The notes under the pieces are model-generated. The model had not been told where the DNA came from and did no database searches. It saw only the letters and a program-made list of their open reading frames with translations. The position numbers and the translations under genes are program-made. From assembly GCA_039707465.1 (NCBI GenBank), contig CM077645.1, positions 160,973,503 to 161,037,502 of the forward strand: a DNA stretch of 64,000 nt, in the 5' to 3' direction. Of the stretch, positions 23,733 through 34,902 are shown piece by piece (position 1 is the first letter of the stretch; the number at the start of each line of letters is the position of its first letter). Source of the stretch: Rhabdophis nuchalis (Eukaryota > Chordata > Lepidosauria > Squamata > Natricidae).

Positions 23733-24424
23733 GTTTAACCCAACACTTGGTGGAAGAGCCATCCCTTGAAGATCTCCCAGAAAACTAGAAGAATAAAGAC
23801 CTGAGAGGCTCAAATGAGAATGCCTGACTAAAGTTAGGTCCATTTCCATATACAGCACCATGAGCATCAGCTGAATTGTTAGGATACAAATATTTAAATG
23901 CAAGAAATTTATTTTATGCAGAGTCACATTATGGCCAAATATATAGTGTTCCTAAGCAAGGAATCTTTACAAGTGTATTCCTATTTGTCTATTAAGTGTC
24001 CCTTTGCAAATGCCTACATTCAGGATGCAAATTGAAGATACCAAGATTACTGGTAGTGAGATTACTGAAAATCAATCCCACCACTGCAATTTAATAATTC
24101 TCCAGAAGTCACTGCCTTTGTTTCTGAGCCCACTATGCTTTGAGGGCCAATTCAGAGAGCTAACAAGGACTTACAAAACTGTATACCAGGTTGCACCAGG
24201 CATCACCTTGGCATAACTGAATCTGCCTATTCGCTGAGAATATTTGAGTTTGTGAAGAGTCATTCCTCTATCTTAAATTAAGGGGACAATGTTTTCTCTG
24301 AGATTGCATCCATATTGGAACTCCTCCCAAATATACTGTAAACCCCCTCTTTCATGGCATTTCAATAATTGAGCACAGTTTTATTTCACAGAGCTTCCAA
24401 TCCTAGTTAAAAGTTAGCGTTCTA

Positions 24425-24535
24425 GAAGAGTTGCAGCTGTTGTTGCTATTGGTATTATATTGAACTATTTTAATACGTTATAACCTACCCAGGGACTTTG
24501 GATTTGGGTGGCCTATAAACCTTTAACATAAACCC
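24425..24535 (+). mobile_element. Possible LINE 3' end relic
   Basis: CCCAGGGACTTTGGATTTGG, then GTGGCCTATAAACCTTTAAC, looks like the terminal box of L2-type LINEs (CGAGTCCC, GGGCGGCCTATAAAT). It is short and diverged. Confidence 0.4.
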
Positions 24536-24737
24536 AAAAGCCTGCCGTTTCAGCATACTAAAGTCCTATATGCAGGTTCCAGGATTAACACGGAAATAGA
24601 TCTTGTGTCTGAACCATGAATATTACACATAAATAAATATAGATGATAGAGTTATAATAGTTAATATAGGCATAATTGCTACATATTACTTCTAGATTGA
24701 ACCACAGATAGCATGCTTTTGCTATCAGTTTCTAGAG

Positions 24738-25002
24738 CAGGGGTCCCCAACCCCAGCGTCACAGCCCATTTAGAAGCGGCCCGCAGAAGCAGCAGGCAAG
24801 TGTGCATGTGGGTGCAGCTCCAATTGTATGCATGGCGGGTGGGAGGGCATGTGCATGCAGCTCCATTCGTGTGAGCGGTGGGCATGCGTGCCCACCGCTT
24901 GTACAAATGGAGCTGCACACACATGCATTCACTCACTGCACATGCTTTCACTCACCCCCCCCCCTCCAACAAGCTGCAAAACGGAAGGGTTGGAGATTAC
25001 TG
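24738..25002. mobile_element. Non-autonomous hAT-like element, 265 bp
   Basis: The ends are CAGGGGTCCCCAACCCC and GGGTTGGAGATTACTG. Flanks TTCTAGAG (24730-24737) and TTCTAGGG (25003-25010) match at 7 of 8 positions. The GC-rich interior has GTGCATG/GCATGC-rich units and an inverted pair around GGAGCTGCACAC and TGCAGCTCCATTCGTGTGAG. The frames on both strands come from this biased interior. Confidence 0.88.
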
Positions 25003-25010
25003 TTCTAGGG

Positions 25011-28000
25011 AATGAAAGCAGGAAAGCAATGCTGTGGTTTTGCATAGACTAACTACTGTGAGAAATAAAAGGTTGGATTAAATGCCGATCTTTAAATATA
25101 ATATCTTATGTCTTTATACTTAAGGCTGAGATAAAATTAGTAAATGAATTGATAGGAGGGTTTAAAAAAATAGATGAATTTAAAGGAGATATCTGTTTGC
25201 TAGATTTGAAATTCAGTCTTAATCAGTTTCTTTTGGTCTGTACAATTGAATATTTCTTTCTCACAATTTATCACAGAGACATAAACCATATTTGACTCTC
25301 CAAATTTTCAACCAATGTGTTATTTTAAAAATGATTTCTACAGGACATTAGCTGGAGGAGCTTCAGCTTTTTATTTTGGAAGTTGGAGGGTTTTTTGAAG
25401 CAAAATAAGTGTATGCATTTCATTACAGGTACTTATTTTACTGCTTATTTCAGCAATTGGTCTTCAAACAGCAATATTACAAACTTGTGGTGCTCTTGTG
25501 GTCCCAGAAGATGGCTGGGGAGTGCTTGCAAGACCTAGGTTACACACTCCCAATATATAGGGTTTCATCGATATGGATTGTATACTATGTATAAAGATGC
25601 TTCATTTCACACCCACATGAATTTCCACGACTGAAATAAGTTTACCTATTTTTATTGTAAACATGTGTGTTTCACTCACATCACATATTTATTTTACAAG
25701 TAGCTAAATTCCAGTAGCTTTTTTTGGCTTAAATAAACCAAATGAAATATAAATGCCTGTTATTGATTATATAGTAAACAAAAGAAATTATGTAAATATC
25801 ATGGTTGCTACACTATTAAGACAAAGCATTCCCTAAGAGGAAAGTTATAAGGTAGGTGGGGAAGAGAATGAGAGGAATTAGAAATGTAATGGAGCCTAAA
25901 TTAATTTTAAGTCCCTCACTTTGACTTCTTCCTTAATATTAGGCAGATCTCCATAGCTCTGTAAAAAATTTGCTGAGGTAAGAAAGTAGATGCCACAAAC
26001 TGAAAGAAACCAAGCCATTACAAACACCGATGGAAGCCCAAAAATCTCATGCTTGAGCTACATATGCACAGATTTTCCAGAAGAATGCGTCAAAGTTTTT
26101 TTTTTAGTTGGAGAAATATTAACTTGTTAATTTTGCTAGAGTTCATGGTACTAAGTCAAATTATAAATAAATATTGAATAAATGAGAGGGAGGAGAGAGG
26201 AAAAGAGAGGGAGGGAAAGAGTGATGGTGAGAGGGAGGGGAAGTGGAAGAGGGAGAGAAAGCAAAAATAGAAATTTTAAGTGACTATTAACTTGTTTACT
26301 GGGGAACGCAAAGTATTTGTTACAAAATCTCTCTCAAAATTTATTTCATTAACCACCAGTGTTTTTTCAGCTGCCTGTTCTTCCTCAATTATTGCTGATG
26401 CAATTTTATGGTTTTATTATTGTCATTGATGCACAATCCAAGGAGATATAATGAGGGGAACATTTTTACAGTAATAAGATTGCAATATTTTTTATGTCAA
26501 TGGAAGTAAGACAAATAGCAGCACATTATGGACAAATCCATAAATGGTGCTTTGTACCATGTGCCCTTTCTTCTCCTGAAGGATAACATACTGAACTCAA
26601 TGTATGCAATTAGTGTTACAAGAAAATTATCCCATTCTGTCATTAATACAAACACACTCATGGTTTAAAACAGGCACATGTCTCGTTGACACTTTTTCTA
26701 AGATGGAATAAGTCATGCTATCTTAGCAAGATCAACCAGATGCTTTTATCACATTTTTCTGAAACTATCTTCAGAAATCTGTGTGCAGAAATAGCAGCAA
26801 AATTCAAAGTTCAGTACTGTAGTTAAGGTAAAACTATTTTTTTCATTTTTAGAAGGAGTTAAAATATTACCTACGTGCACAACTGTAAAATTTGACTAAT
26901 TAGGTCAATAAGACCATGCAAGTAACCTGCTTTGTTGTCGAGCTGTGATAAACAAGCAATTAATTTTAATAATCATAGGATATGAATTATTAGCTTATCA
27001 GAGATTGGGATCTCACTTTCATGGTGCAATAACGGACCATGGCTTCTTTTTCTTAATCACCTAGCATACAGATTTTAGACAAGCAGGAAAGATGGCGAGA
27101 GGAAACAAGTAGGAGATTTAACATATATTTTGCTGATGATAGGAATGCAAAAACATGCTGTAGAACAGATAAAAGGTTTCCTCCCCACCTCCTCTATTCA
27201 CCAATACCAAAATTTATTTATTACTTAGAGAATAGCCTGAGGAATAAATAAGCATTGTTCTGGACCAGTAACCTGGCAGTGGTGCAAATGATTAATATGT
27301 AGTTAGCTCAGATGAACAAGGTGATATAATTATAGTAAGAGCAAGGCTGCTCCATTACTCAATATTGAATATTCATTTTAAAGCCAAATTTGTCAGAGGT
27401 TTAAATAATAGCACTGTCAAGAACGCCCCCTCCCCAGCTTTATTTCTAGAAGGGCAGTTTTAGGAAATCAAAAGAAGACGGAACGAATCTGAAGAAATCT
27501 GCATGTTTCAAATCAATATACTGTGAATGCATCAGAAATTAAAAGAACATTTGCTATTGTGGATCTAACCTGCATGTTTTCAAATGGAATAGCAAGTTTT
27601 CTAAAATTCATTAGCAGTCCCTTTCAAAATGTGAATTACTTTAAAAATAACCATAACAATTTAGTGGGAAGAGAGAAATCAAAAAGTGAAAATAGCTCCA
27701 AAGTCAGGTGGTTGCTATTTAAAAAAAAATCTACTCTATCCTTACAGATTTTAAAACTATTTATGAGCAGATGAAGAAATATGACAGAAAAATAAAGCAG
27801 AACATGGGTTGACATATCAAAGCCACCATCTCTGTTTCTTCAAAACTCTCTAAACATCCCTAAAATGCTTTAAAAGCAAACAGGTTTTTAAATAAGTACA
27901 CATCCTTGATAGAAAATGGAATCTTTTAAATCCAGTAGGCAGGGAAACTTTGAGGATATTAATCTTGTTTAAAGAAAATGCTTTGGCTGTTCAGATCTTC

Positions 28001-28533
28001 CAACTATACAAATGTTGAAAAGCTATTTAAAGCATTGTCTAGGCATGATGATTCTCATCTTAATCTTTTTGCCCAAATCATCTATGAATTCACTCTAGTG
28101 ACTGGTCAAAGTGAAAAAGATAAAAGGACAGCTTAATAGCTAGAACGCTAGAAAATGGCAGAGGAACAAATTAAATAGGGTTGATTCTAGAATAGTTACT
28201 GCATAAGCTCTCACTGCAGTAAGAGAATATACCGTAAGTTAAATCATAATTAACTTCTGCCACTGATTTCAAGGAGACAAGTCCAATTCACTTAGAAGCA
28301 ATTTAAATATGGGACAGTTCAAACAAAATGGTAAGCTACATCATGATTACTGGTTAATGGCTTTACAATTTAGAAATGGCAATGTTATGGGAGAAAAACC
28401 ATACTTCAAGCCCTAGTTTGTCTACTAGTACTAGTTCCATTAAAAAAATGTGACTATCTGACCCATATCCAATGAGCAGATTTTCTACCCATGGTTAACA
28501 CAACTTAAACTGCATCAAATAAAAAACAAAAGA
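25011..28533. other. Long single-copy-like AT-rich stretch
   Basis: This is one of the longest stretches here without a recognised mobile element. It contains one GA-rich tract (26184-26262). The segment 26380-27080 holds several TAATTA/CAATTA-type homeodomain core sites and little repeat character, so it is a candidate for conserved noncoding DNA. That is inference only. No open frame above 90 codons has a domain. Confidence 0.45.
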
Positions 28534-29970
28534 AGATTACACCCCAGGGTTCTGAAGGAACTGGCAGACGAGATCTCAGAACCACTGAACTATATCTTTC
28601 AGAGATCCTGGAGTACCGGGGAACTGCCAGAAGACTGGAAAAGAGCTGATGTGGTTCCCATCTTCAAAAAAGGGGAAAAAACAGATCCAGGAAACTATAG
28701 ACCCATCAGCCTAACCTCAATACCAGGAAAGATTCTGGAAAAGATAATTAAACAACAAATAAGTGAACACCTAGAAGCAAACAAAGTAATAGCCAAAAGC
28801 CAACATGGGTTTGTCAAAAACAGATCATGCCAGACGAATCTAATTGCATTCTTTGACAAAGTGACAAAATCAGTGGACCAGAGGAATGCTGTTGATATAA
28901 TTTACCTGGACTTCAGTAAGGCATTTGATAAAGTAGACCATAACCTACTCTTAGATAAAGTAGAAAATTGTGGGTTAGACAGCACCACCACCAAATGGAT
29001 TCGCAACTGGCTGACCAACCGCACTCAACGTGTAGTCCTCAATGGAACTGCATCTACATGGAAGGAAGTATGCAGTGGAGTCCCCCAAGGCTCTGTTTTA
29101 GGCCCACTACTCTTTAACATCTTCATCAACGATTTGGATGAGGGGATAAATGGGGAACTCATCAAATTTGCAGACGACACCAAGCTGGCAGGAATAGCCA
29201 ACACTCCAGAAGATAGGCTTAAGATACAGAAGGATCTAGACAAACTTGAACATTGGGCACTATGTAATAAAATGAAATTCAATTGTGAAAAAAGTACGGT
29301 CCTACATATAGGCAAGAAAAACAAAATGCACAAGTACAGTATAGGTGGTACCTTGCTCAATAGTAGCAACTGTGAAAGGGATCTAGGAATCCTAGTGGAC
29401 AACCATTTGAATATGAGCCAGCAGTGTGCAGCAGCTGCCAAAAAAGCCAACACAGTTCTAGGCTGCATAAACAGAGGGATAGAATCTAGATCACGTGAAG
29501 TGTTAATGCCACGGTATAGTGCCTTGGTAAGGCCACACTTGGAATACTGCATACAGTTTTGGTCGCCACGATGTAGAAAAGACGTGGAGACTCTGGAAAG
29601 AGTGCAGAGAAGAGCAACCAAGATGATTAGGGAACTGGAGACTAAAACATATGAAGAACGGCTGCAGGAGCTGGGTATGTCTAGTTTGATGAAGAGAAGG
29701 ACCAGGGGAGACATGATAGCAGTGTTCCGATATCTCAGAGGGTGCCACAAAGAAGAGGGAGCCAAACTATTCTCCAAGGCACCTGGGGGTAGGACAAGAA
29801 GCAATCGGTGGAAACTAATCAAGGAGAGAAGCAACTTAGAACTAAGGAGAAATTTCCTGACAGTTAGAACAATTAACCTCTGGAACAGCTTGCCTCCAGA
29901 AGTTGTGAATGCCCCAACCCTGGAAGCCTTTAAAAAGATGTTAGATAGCCATTTGTCTGAAATGGTATAA
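28534..29970 (+). CDS. CR1 ORF2 protein fragment: reverse transcriptase and C-terminal domain
   Basis: The frame is open from 28498 through the TAA at 29968-29970, and homology begins about 28534. No start codon belongs to it, because the true start was lost by truncation. It encodes an RNA-dependent DNA polymerase for target-primed reverse transcription. Visible motifs are NYRPISLTSIPGKILEKII (RT-1), YLDFSKAFDKVDH with catalytic Asp at codon 28909-28911 (motif A), SGVPQGSVLGPLLFNIFIND (motif B) and FADDTKLAG at 29167 (motif C, both Asp present). The C-terminus has LEYCIQFWSP, LERVQRRATKMI, LWNSLPPEVV and ends DSHLSEMV. About 478 codons carry no stop or frameshift, so this copy is young or long preserved by chance. 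A full CR1 ORF2 also has an N-terminal endonuclease, missing here. The minus-strand frames over it are shadows. Confidence 0.93.
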   Translation, partial: RLHPRVLKELADEISEPLNYIFQRSWSTGELPEDWKRADVVPIFKKGEKTDPGNYRPISLTSIPGKILEKIIKQQISEHLEANKVIAKSQHGFVKNRSCQTNLIAFFDKVTKSVDQRNAVDIIYLDFSKAFDKVDHNLLLDKVENCGLDSTTTKWIRNWLTNRTQRVVLNGTASTWKEVCSGVPQGSVLGPLLFNIFINDLDEGINGELIKFADDTKLAGIANTPEDRLKIQKDLDKLEHWALCNKMKFNCEKSTVLHIGKKNKMHKYSIGGTLLNSSNCERDLGILVDNHLNMSQQCAAAAKKANTVLGCINRGIESRSREVLMPRYSALVRPHLEYCIQFWSPRCRKDVETLERVQRRATKMIRELETKTYEERLQELGMSSLMKRRTRGDMIAVFRYLRGCHKEEGAKLFSKAPGGRTRSNRWKLIKERSNLELRRNFLTVRTINLWNSLPPEVVNAPTLEAFKKMLDSHLSEMV

Positions 29971-30053
29971 GGTTCCTGCCCACGCAGGGGGTTGGACTAG
30001 AAGACCTACAAGGTCCCTTCCAACTCTGCTATTGTATTGTATTGTATTGTATT
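28534..30053 (+). mobile_element. CR1 LINE, 5'-truncated, with open RT frame and pentanucleotide tail
   Basis: The element enters inside ORF2 at residues LHPRVLKELADEISEP and runs through the whole RT domain, the C-terminus and a short 3' UTR. The UTR includes GGGGGTTGGACTAGAAGACC and AAGGTCCCTTCCAACTCTG, the conserved CR1 3' end in sauropsids. It finishes in five ATTGT-type units (about 30030-30053). ORF1, the endonuclease and the 5' UTR are absent, the usual outcome of incomplete target-primed reverse transcription. No target duplication is apparent, as is normal for CR1. Confidence 0.95.
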
Positions 30054-32065
30054 AAGATGGAATGGTATCTAAGACAGTACAGAGGGGAAATCTAAGCCCT
30101 CCCTCCCTCACAGAGTGCTGAGAAGGATCCCTCTTATGAAGCAAGCATTTACTATGGATAAAAATCCCTACTGTATTAATGTAATTTTGTTGTTAGAGGG
30201 AAGTTGGGAAAACCAATGTCAACACACTGACAGAGCCAGCAGCAAGAGGCTGAGGAAAGGACAATAATAACCAGATGCCCAGTAACTTCAAGCTGGGTGT
30301 TAATAGATTTTCTCAATGAGAACAGTATTGAAATGAAGATAACGTGTAGTACTATACAAAGATGAAACATTTATTTTTCATTTTTCAAGGCAAGTTCTTT
30401 CCTTTAAATACTACCTCTCTTTTGTAGCATTGAGGCTTAGTTTAAACAAAGAAGTAAAGAAAAGCATTCAAAAATCTCATTATTAAAACCCCCTCAAAAT
30501 GTAAAGACTTTAAGTGAAAAGCAACTCTTTACTTTAGAATGTATTAAATTGCAGGTCACTTCTCTTATTTTATAAATTAATTGTTTAAGAAAAAATCCAT
30601 TCTCTTAAAATGCAGAAAAGCCTATATTTAAAATATTCTATAATTACTGCAAAGGAATTAATTAACAGTTTGTGAAAGTAGTGAGATAAATGAATGAACC
30701 ATCTACCAACTATAAATATGAGTGGCTTTTTTATACAGCAATCATTTTACAGCATTTTTGTAACTGCAAGATGTTAGGTCATAACATTAGTACTTTGAAA
30801 ACCTAATAATTACTAACCTTTTTCATTTCTGAGTTGATTATTGACTTTGTGATAAATTGGCTAAGTTAGTCTCACCATCAATTGCAATTATGAACTGAAT
30901 TTCTTTTTTCATCTCTGCTGACCATTAGCATTAAAATGTAAGCAGTCCCTTAAATTCAGTTTCAAGAAAAAAATAGAAAATGAAGTTTGATAAACTAAAA
31001 CAAGTTCTCCTGTTAAATGACAGGAGTTATGTTTAGTTTTTCCTTTTGCATTTTCTCCAATGTAAGAGGGGGAAAGATTGAGAAATGTATTTATTAGCCT
31101 TTTCTTGTTGGTCACATTCCTGATTGCTTAGGCAAGCAATCCTCTACAAATTAAGGCTAAATTTTTATAATGAGAACCTCTGCAGTGTTTACATAGATTC
31201 TCCTTGTTTTTATAACTTGACTAGAGCAGAAGTTTAAATCATATACAAGTACGGAAGCTTTGAAAACCTGCTAGAATAGAGTGGGGGGGGGGCATAAAGA
31301 AGTGAATTGGAGTGGTCTTCTGGAAACTTAGGTGGTCCTTTCAGTTTTTCGTCACAAATGTCCTTGCTATTGCTGGGATGTGAAAAAGAGACTCTTCTCT
31401 ACAAAGCAAATTCATAATAAAGAAGGTGACTCGTCATATACTTCCTGGTCCTACGTCATATAAGGGTTGAAAATTGAATGACTCTGAACTGAGTTTGAAA
31501 ATAAACCATACATCAAGGTAACTGAAATACTGAATGATCCCAATAACCCAAATCCATTAACAGTCTATTAAAAATATTGAGGATTAGCTGAAGTTTCCAA
31601 ATACTTTGTTAGTTACTGCAATCAATTATGTATCAAAATTCTGTTCAAAAGCACTTCTAGATACCAGGTTGAACCTTTAAAAGGAGTGGTATATAATTCT
31701 GTGCAGCTTGAACCCCTGTTTCCTGATCTATCATACTGACCCGAAAGAATTCCTTGTAAGTTGTAAATTACTTCTCTTTGGCATAAGTAACCCTAGTATG
31801 CTGGCGAGAAATACAACATTTGGAATCTACAACCCTCAAATTAAGAACACAGCTTTTTATGCAACTTGCCAACTAGCCTTAATTTATTCAAATTACTGCT
31901 TTCTAATTAATTTTAAAGTTGAATTAAGTTAAGAATCTATGGCATTGTGTTCATCCATTGTTTGCATGTTTGCTGTGCATTAAATATGGAAATCATGACG
32001 CTCTCCAGATTCTGCTGAACTACAACTCCCAACCAGCATAGCTTCCACTGGAATTTTTCTCCGCT
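30054..32065. other. Unannotated AT-rich sequence
   Basis: No gene. A G9 tract lies near 31283-31291. ACTACAACTCCCAACCAGCA near 32022 is a fragment of a common foldback-type repeat. Confidence 0.5.
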
Positions 32066-32175
32066 ACAACTTTGTGAGATAGGTTGGCGTGAGAGAGATT
32101 GACTGACTCAGTCACCAGAGAGTTTCTGTGGCAAAGAGTGGACTCTCACTGGTCTTAGTCCAGTACCATATCCAA
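32066..32175 (-). mobile_element. tRNA-derived or MIR-like SINE fragment, minus strand
   Basis: The reverse complement begins with a tRNA-like stretch (GGTATATTGGATATGGTACT) and continues to GACTGAGTCAGTCAATCTCT and CTCACGCCAACCTATCTCAC, a core typical of MIR/CORE-type SINEs. It is short and diverged. Confidence 0.5.
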
Positions 32176-32413
32176 TATACCACAAATTAAAATAAAAAGA
32201 CTCTTAGGGAACAATGCAATGGAACATTTATCTTAGCAATCAAAAATCAATTGATTTAGAATCTATTCCCAGAAAGCCCCTGAGGATCTCACTTCAATTT
32301 AGAAGTCTTTGCATAATATGGAAACACAGTGAAATAAAGGTCCTTGTAACACAGTGACTTATTTTCACTAAACAATCTTAAGAATTATTACAGCAACGGC
32401 AGTAGCAACATAT

Positions 32414-32743
32414 CAGTGATGGGATTCAAAAAATGTTACTACCAGTTCTGTGGGCATGGCATGGCTTGGTGGGCATGGCGTGGCTTGGTGGGTGTGGCAG
32501 GGGAAGGATACTGCAAAATCCCCATTCCCTCCCCATTCCAGGGGGAAGGTTACTGCAAAATCCCCATTCCCTCCCCACCCCACTAACCTGCTTTCCATCT
32601 CTGTTCCCCTGTTCAGGGCAACAAAAGAATATTAGCTGGGAGGCAGGGGACGAAGCCAGCCTATTTGCCGGTTCTCTGAACTATTCAAAATTTCCGCTAC
32701 TGGTTCTCCAGAACCTGTCAGAACTGGCTGAATACTACTTCTG
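32414..32743. mobile_element. Non-autonomous hAT-like element, 330 bp, perfect 8-bp TSD
   Basis: The left end is CAGTGATGGGATTCAAAAAA and the right end is TGGCTGAATACTACTTCTG. The perfect direct repeat CAACATAT lies at 32406-32413 and 32744-32751. Inside are repeated GGGCATGGC(A/G)TGGCTTGGT units and a tandem pair of about 45 bp containing CTGCAAAATCCCCATTCCCT (32510-32580). The 61-108 codon frames are translations of these repeats. Confidence 0.92.
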
Positions 32744-32751
32744 CAACATAT

Positions 32752-33719
32752 CCAATTAGAAGTAAGCTTTCTTTAAAAAAATAAATGTTTAGTGACTACA
32801 CATGTCAGGTGTTAAAGGTTCTATTCCAGCTTCCAGCATTTAAAACCAGAAATAGCCTTACTCAAGAAAAACAATGGAGAATCTAAGGGCCATGACTGTA
32901 TGATTTATAAAATACTTCAACAAATGGCAGTAGCTTTCTTTGTGATATCTACAAAAATAAAACCATTATTTAAAAGAAGAAGCATCCACCATAATAAGAA
33001 CCAATAAAAACAGAAGAGTCAGATAAAGGGCTTCGGGGTTGACGAATGATCCGATATAATCAGATCGTGCTTGTTTATCACAAACACAAAAACACACTAT
33101 CAAACAGAGGAGGGAATAACTAAATAAAATGTCTGGATGACAGTTTCTTTTTCAACCAGCTGCCAGAGTAGATAGGCCTAGTTAAATCTACTCTCATTAC
33201 AAGTTATGTTGTGATGCCAGGTAGAATATTAAAGAAAAATAAAAAAAGGAAAGAATGTGATAGAATCCCCTTCCTGTATTGTAAAATATGAAGAACTGGT
33301 TATCCTATAGGCAAAATAGCTTATGCAGCTGGGACACTGAATTCCATTCCTCTTTCAGGATCATCAGTGTATCAAAGGATGGAGGGTGGGGGATGGAATG
33401 TACACAAGAAAAATCACATTCCAGGAAAAAGCAGTTGAGGGAGAAGAAACAGATAAAGGCATGATGAAAGTAGTAGGAAATTACAGTCATCAGACATGAG
33501 AAGTAACAAAAGTTAAAGGAAAAAAAGAATGCTATGTGGCAGAAGGTAGCAAGGAAATGGTACATTTAAGTGGACAGCCACTCAGTCTTATCAGTGGATT
33601 TCTTTCCATCCTGATCTAAACATCATCCAGATGCTAGATCAACACACTGACAACTTCACCTACATAGGCTGGCATTGAGATGCATAATTGGGCATCACAT
33701 GCATACAGAGACCAACCCC
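32752..33719. other. Unannotated sequence
   Basis: No gene or complete repeat recognised. The 86-codon minus frame at 33305-33565 is phenylalanine-rich and low in complexity. Confidence 0.5.
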
Positions 33720-33960
33720 CAAACTAACTGATTAGTTCATCTAGTAGTTTCATGTAAATATTAAACAGGAGGGCTTCCAGCACTGAAGCCTGAAGCACCC
33801 CACAAGTGAGGAGTTGTGGGTACAATCTCTTGCATCCTGTCAATAGCACTGGGGACCAACCACAGAGGAAAAAGGTAAACACCCATAGCCAGTTCAGAAG
33901 GATACTGTGATTGACAATATCAAAAGGCACTTAAGAGATCAGATTTCCATGGGAGGTATG
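33720..33960 (-). pseudogene. L2-type LINE reverse-transcriptase relic
   Basis: The minus strand encodes FDIVNHSILLNWL, CGVLQASVLEALLFNIYMKL and DELIS. These correspond to motif A (FDTIDHGILLHRL) and motif B (CGVPQGSVLSPLLFNTYMKPL) of the L2-type LINE at 58233. The PQGS of motif B has become LQAS, and an extra T just 5' of the FDIVNH segment breaks the frame to LLSAF upstream. This is a dead fragment. Neither the YADD motif nor the 3' end is attached. Where it ends on the high-coordinate side is unclear. Confidence 0.75.
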
Positions 33961-34139
33961 CCAAACTGGAGATAGTTCTAAAAAGTAGAGTTGATGACTG
34001 CAGCAAAGACCAAGGAACCAGTGAATAGACTGGATAAAAAAGGGATGGGAGATTGCCCATATGTGCTCAAGACAGCTGTTCTGGGTGGGCTTCTGAGTAT
34101 TTGAATGATAGGAGATGACGGGATCAAGCATCTTGCTGA

Positions 34140-34215
34140 CAACTGAGATAGAGACTTTTAAAGGACAATGTTGCCTCGCAGTGAGATGGGTGGCATATAA
34201 ATTTAATAAACTAAT
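34140..34215 (+). mobile_element. Possible LINE 3' end box
   Basis: TTGCCTCGCAGTGAGATGGG, then TGGCATATAAATTTAATAAA, is the terminal box of L2-type LINEs. It is in the opposite orientation to the RT relic nearby, so the two are not one copy. Confidence 0.45.
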
Positions 34216-34674
34216 TATAATGTTCACGGATTTCACTTTCAGAAATTACCTATTATCATCTTAAAGCTTCTAGACATCCTCAGAAAAACAAGTTTGAAAA
34301 GTCTTCATCAAATGAGTTTATTTTCAACTCTGAACAAAAGGAAATATAATTATAAGATTAAGAACCTACGAATTTTAAATAAACAGCAAAAAGCTAAATA
34401 AGATTTTGATCTAAGAAAGATGAATAGATTAAGGATCCAGATAATTTTGGAATATTTAAGATTTTTGAGTTAATTATAACAAAATAAATAGGTTCTCATG
34501 GGAAATATACTTATTTTGCTTTCCTGGGTTGTGAAATAGATTAAGTGGTGATTTTAGAAACTGGACGTTAAAAGGAACTAAAGATTCTAAGCAGAAGAGA
34601 AAAAAACCCACAAGCGATTCTTAGTGTCAGTTAATACTGAGACTTACAAAAAGATATCAAATGTTATCAGAAAT
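34216..34674. other. Unannotated AT-rich sequence
   Basis: No gene or complete repeat recognised. Confidence 0.45.
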
Positions 34675-34902
34675 ATAGCAATAGCACTTAGACCTATGTA
34701 CCGCTTCACAGTGCTTTACACTCTCTAAGCAGTTTACAGAGTCAGCATATTGCCCCCAACCATATGGGTCCTCATTTTACCCACTTGGATGGAAGGCTGA
34801 GTCAACCTTGAGCAGGGTGAGATTTGATCTGCCAGACTGCTGGCAGACGGTGATCAGTACCCTTGCAGTACTGCACTCTAACCACTACGCCAGAGTGGCT
34901 CT
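34675..34902 (-). mobile_element. tRNA-derived SINE (family 2), minus strand, near full length
   Basis: On the minus strand it starts AGCCACTCTGGCGTAGTGGT, then TAGAGTGCAGTACTGC, an A-box-like head. A degenerate B box, CAGATCAAATCTCACC, follows. The body reads AAGGTTGACTCAGCCTTCCA, AAAATGAGGACCCATATGG, GGGGGCAATATGCTGACTCT, and the end reads TAGGTCTAAGTGCTATTGCT. Relatives lie at 43243-43487, 60598-60825 and 40251-40407. The shared 3' end suggests mobilisation by a common LINE, but which one cannot be read here. Confidence 0.85.

Noticed and set aside
29025..29834. 269-codon frame on the minus strand
   Set aside because: It is a shadow of the CR1 reverse-transcriptase frame on the plus strand.
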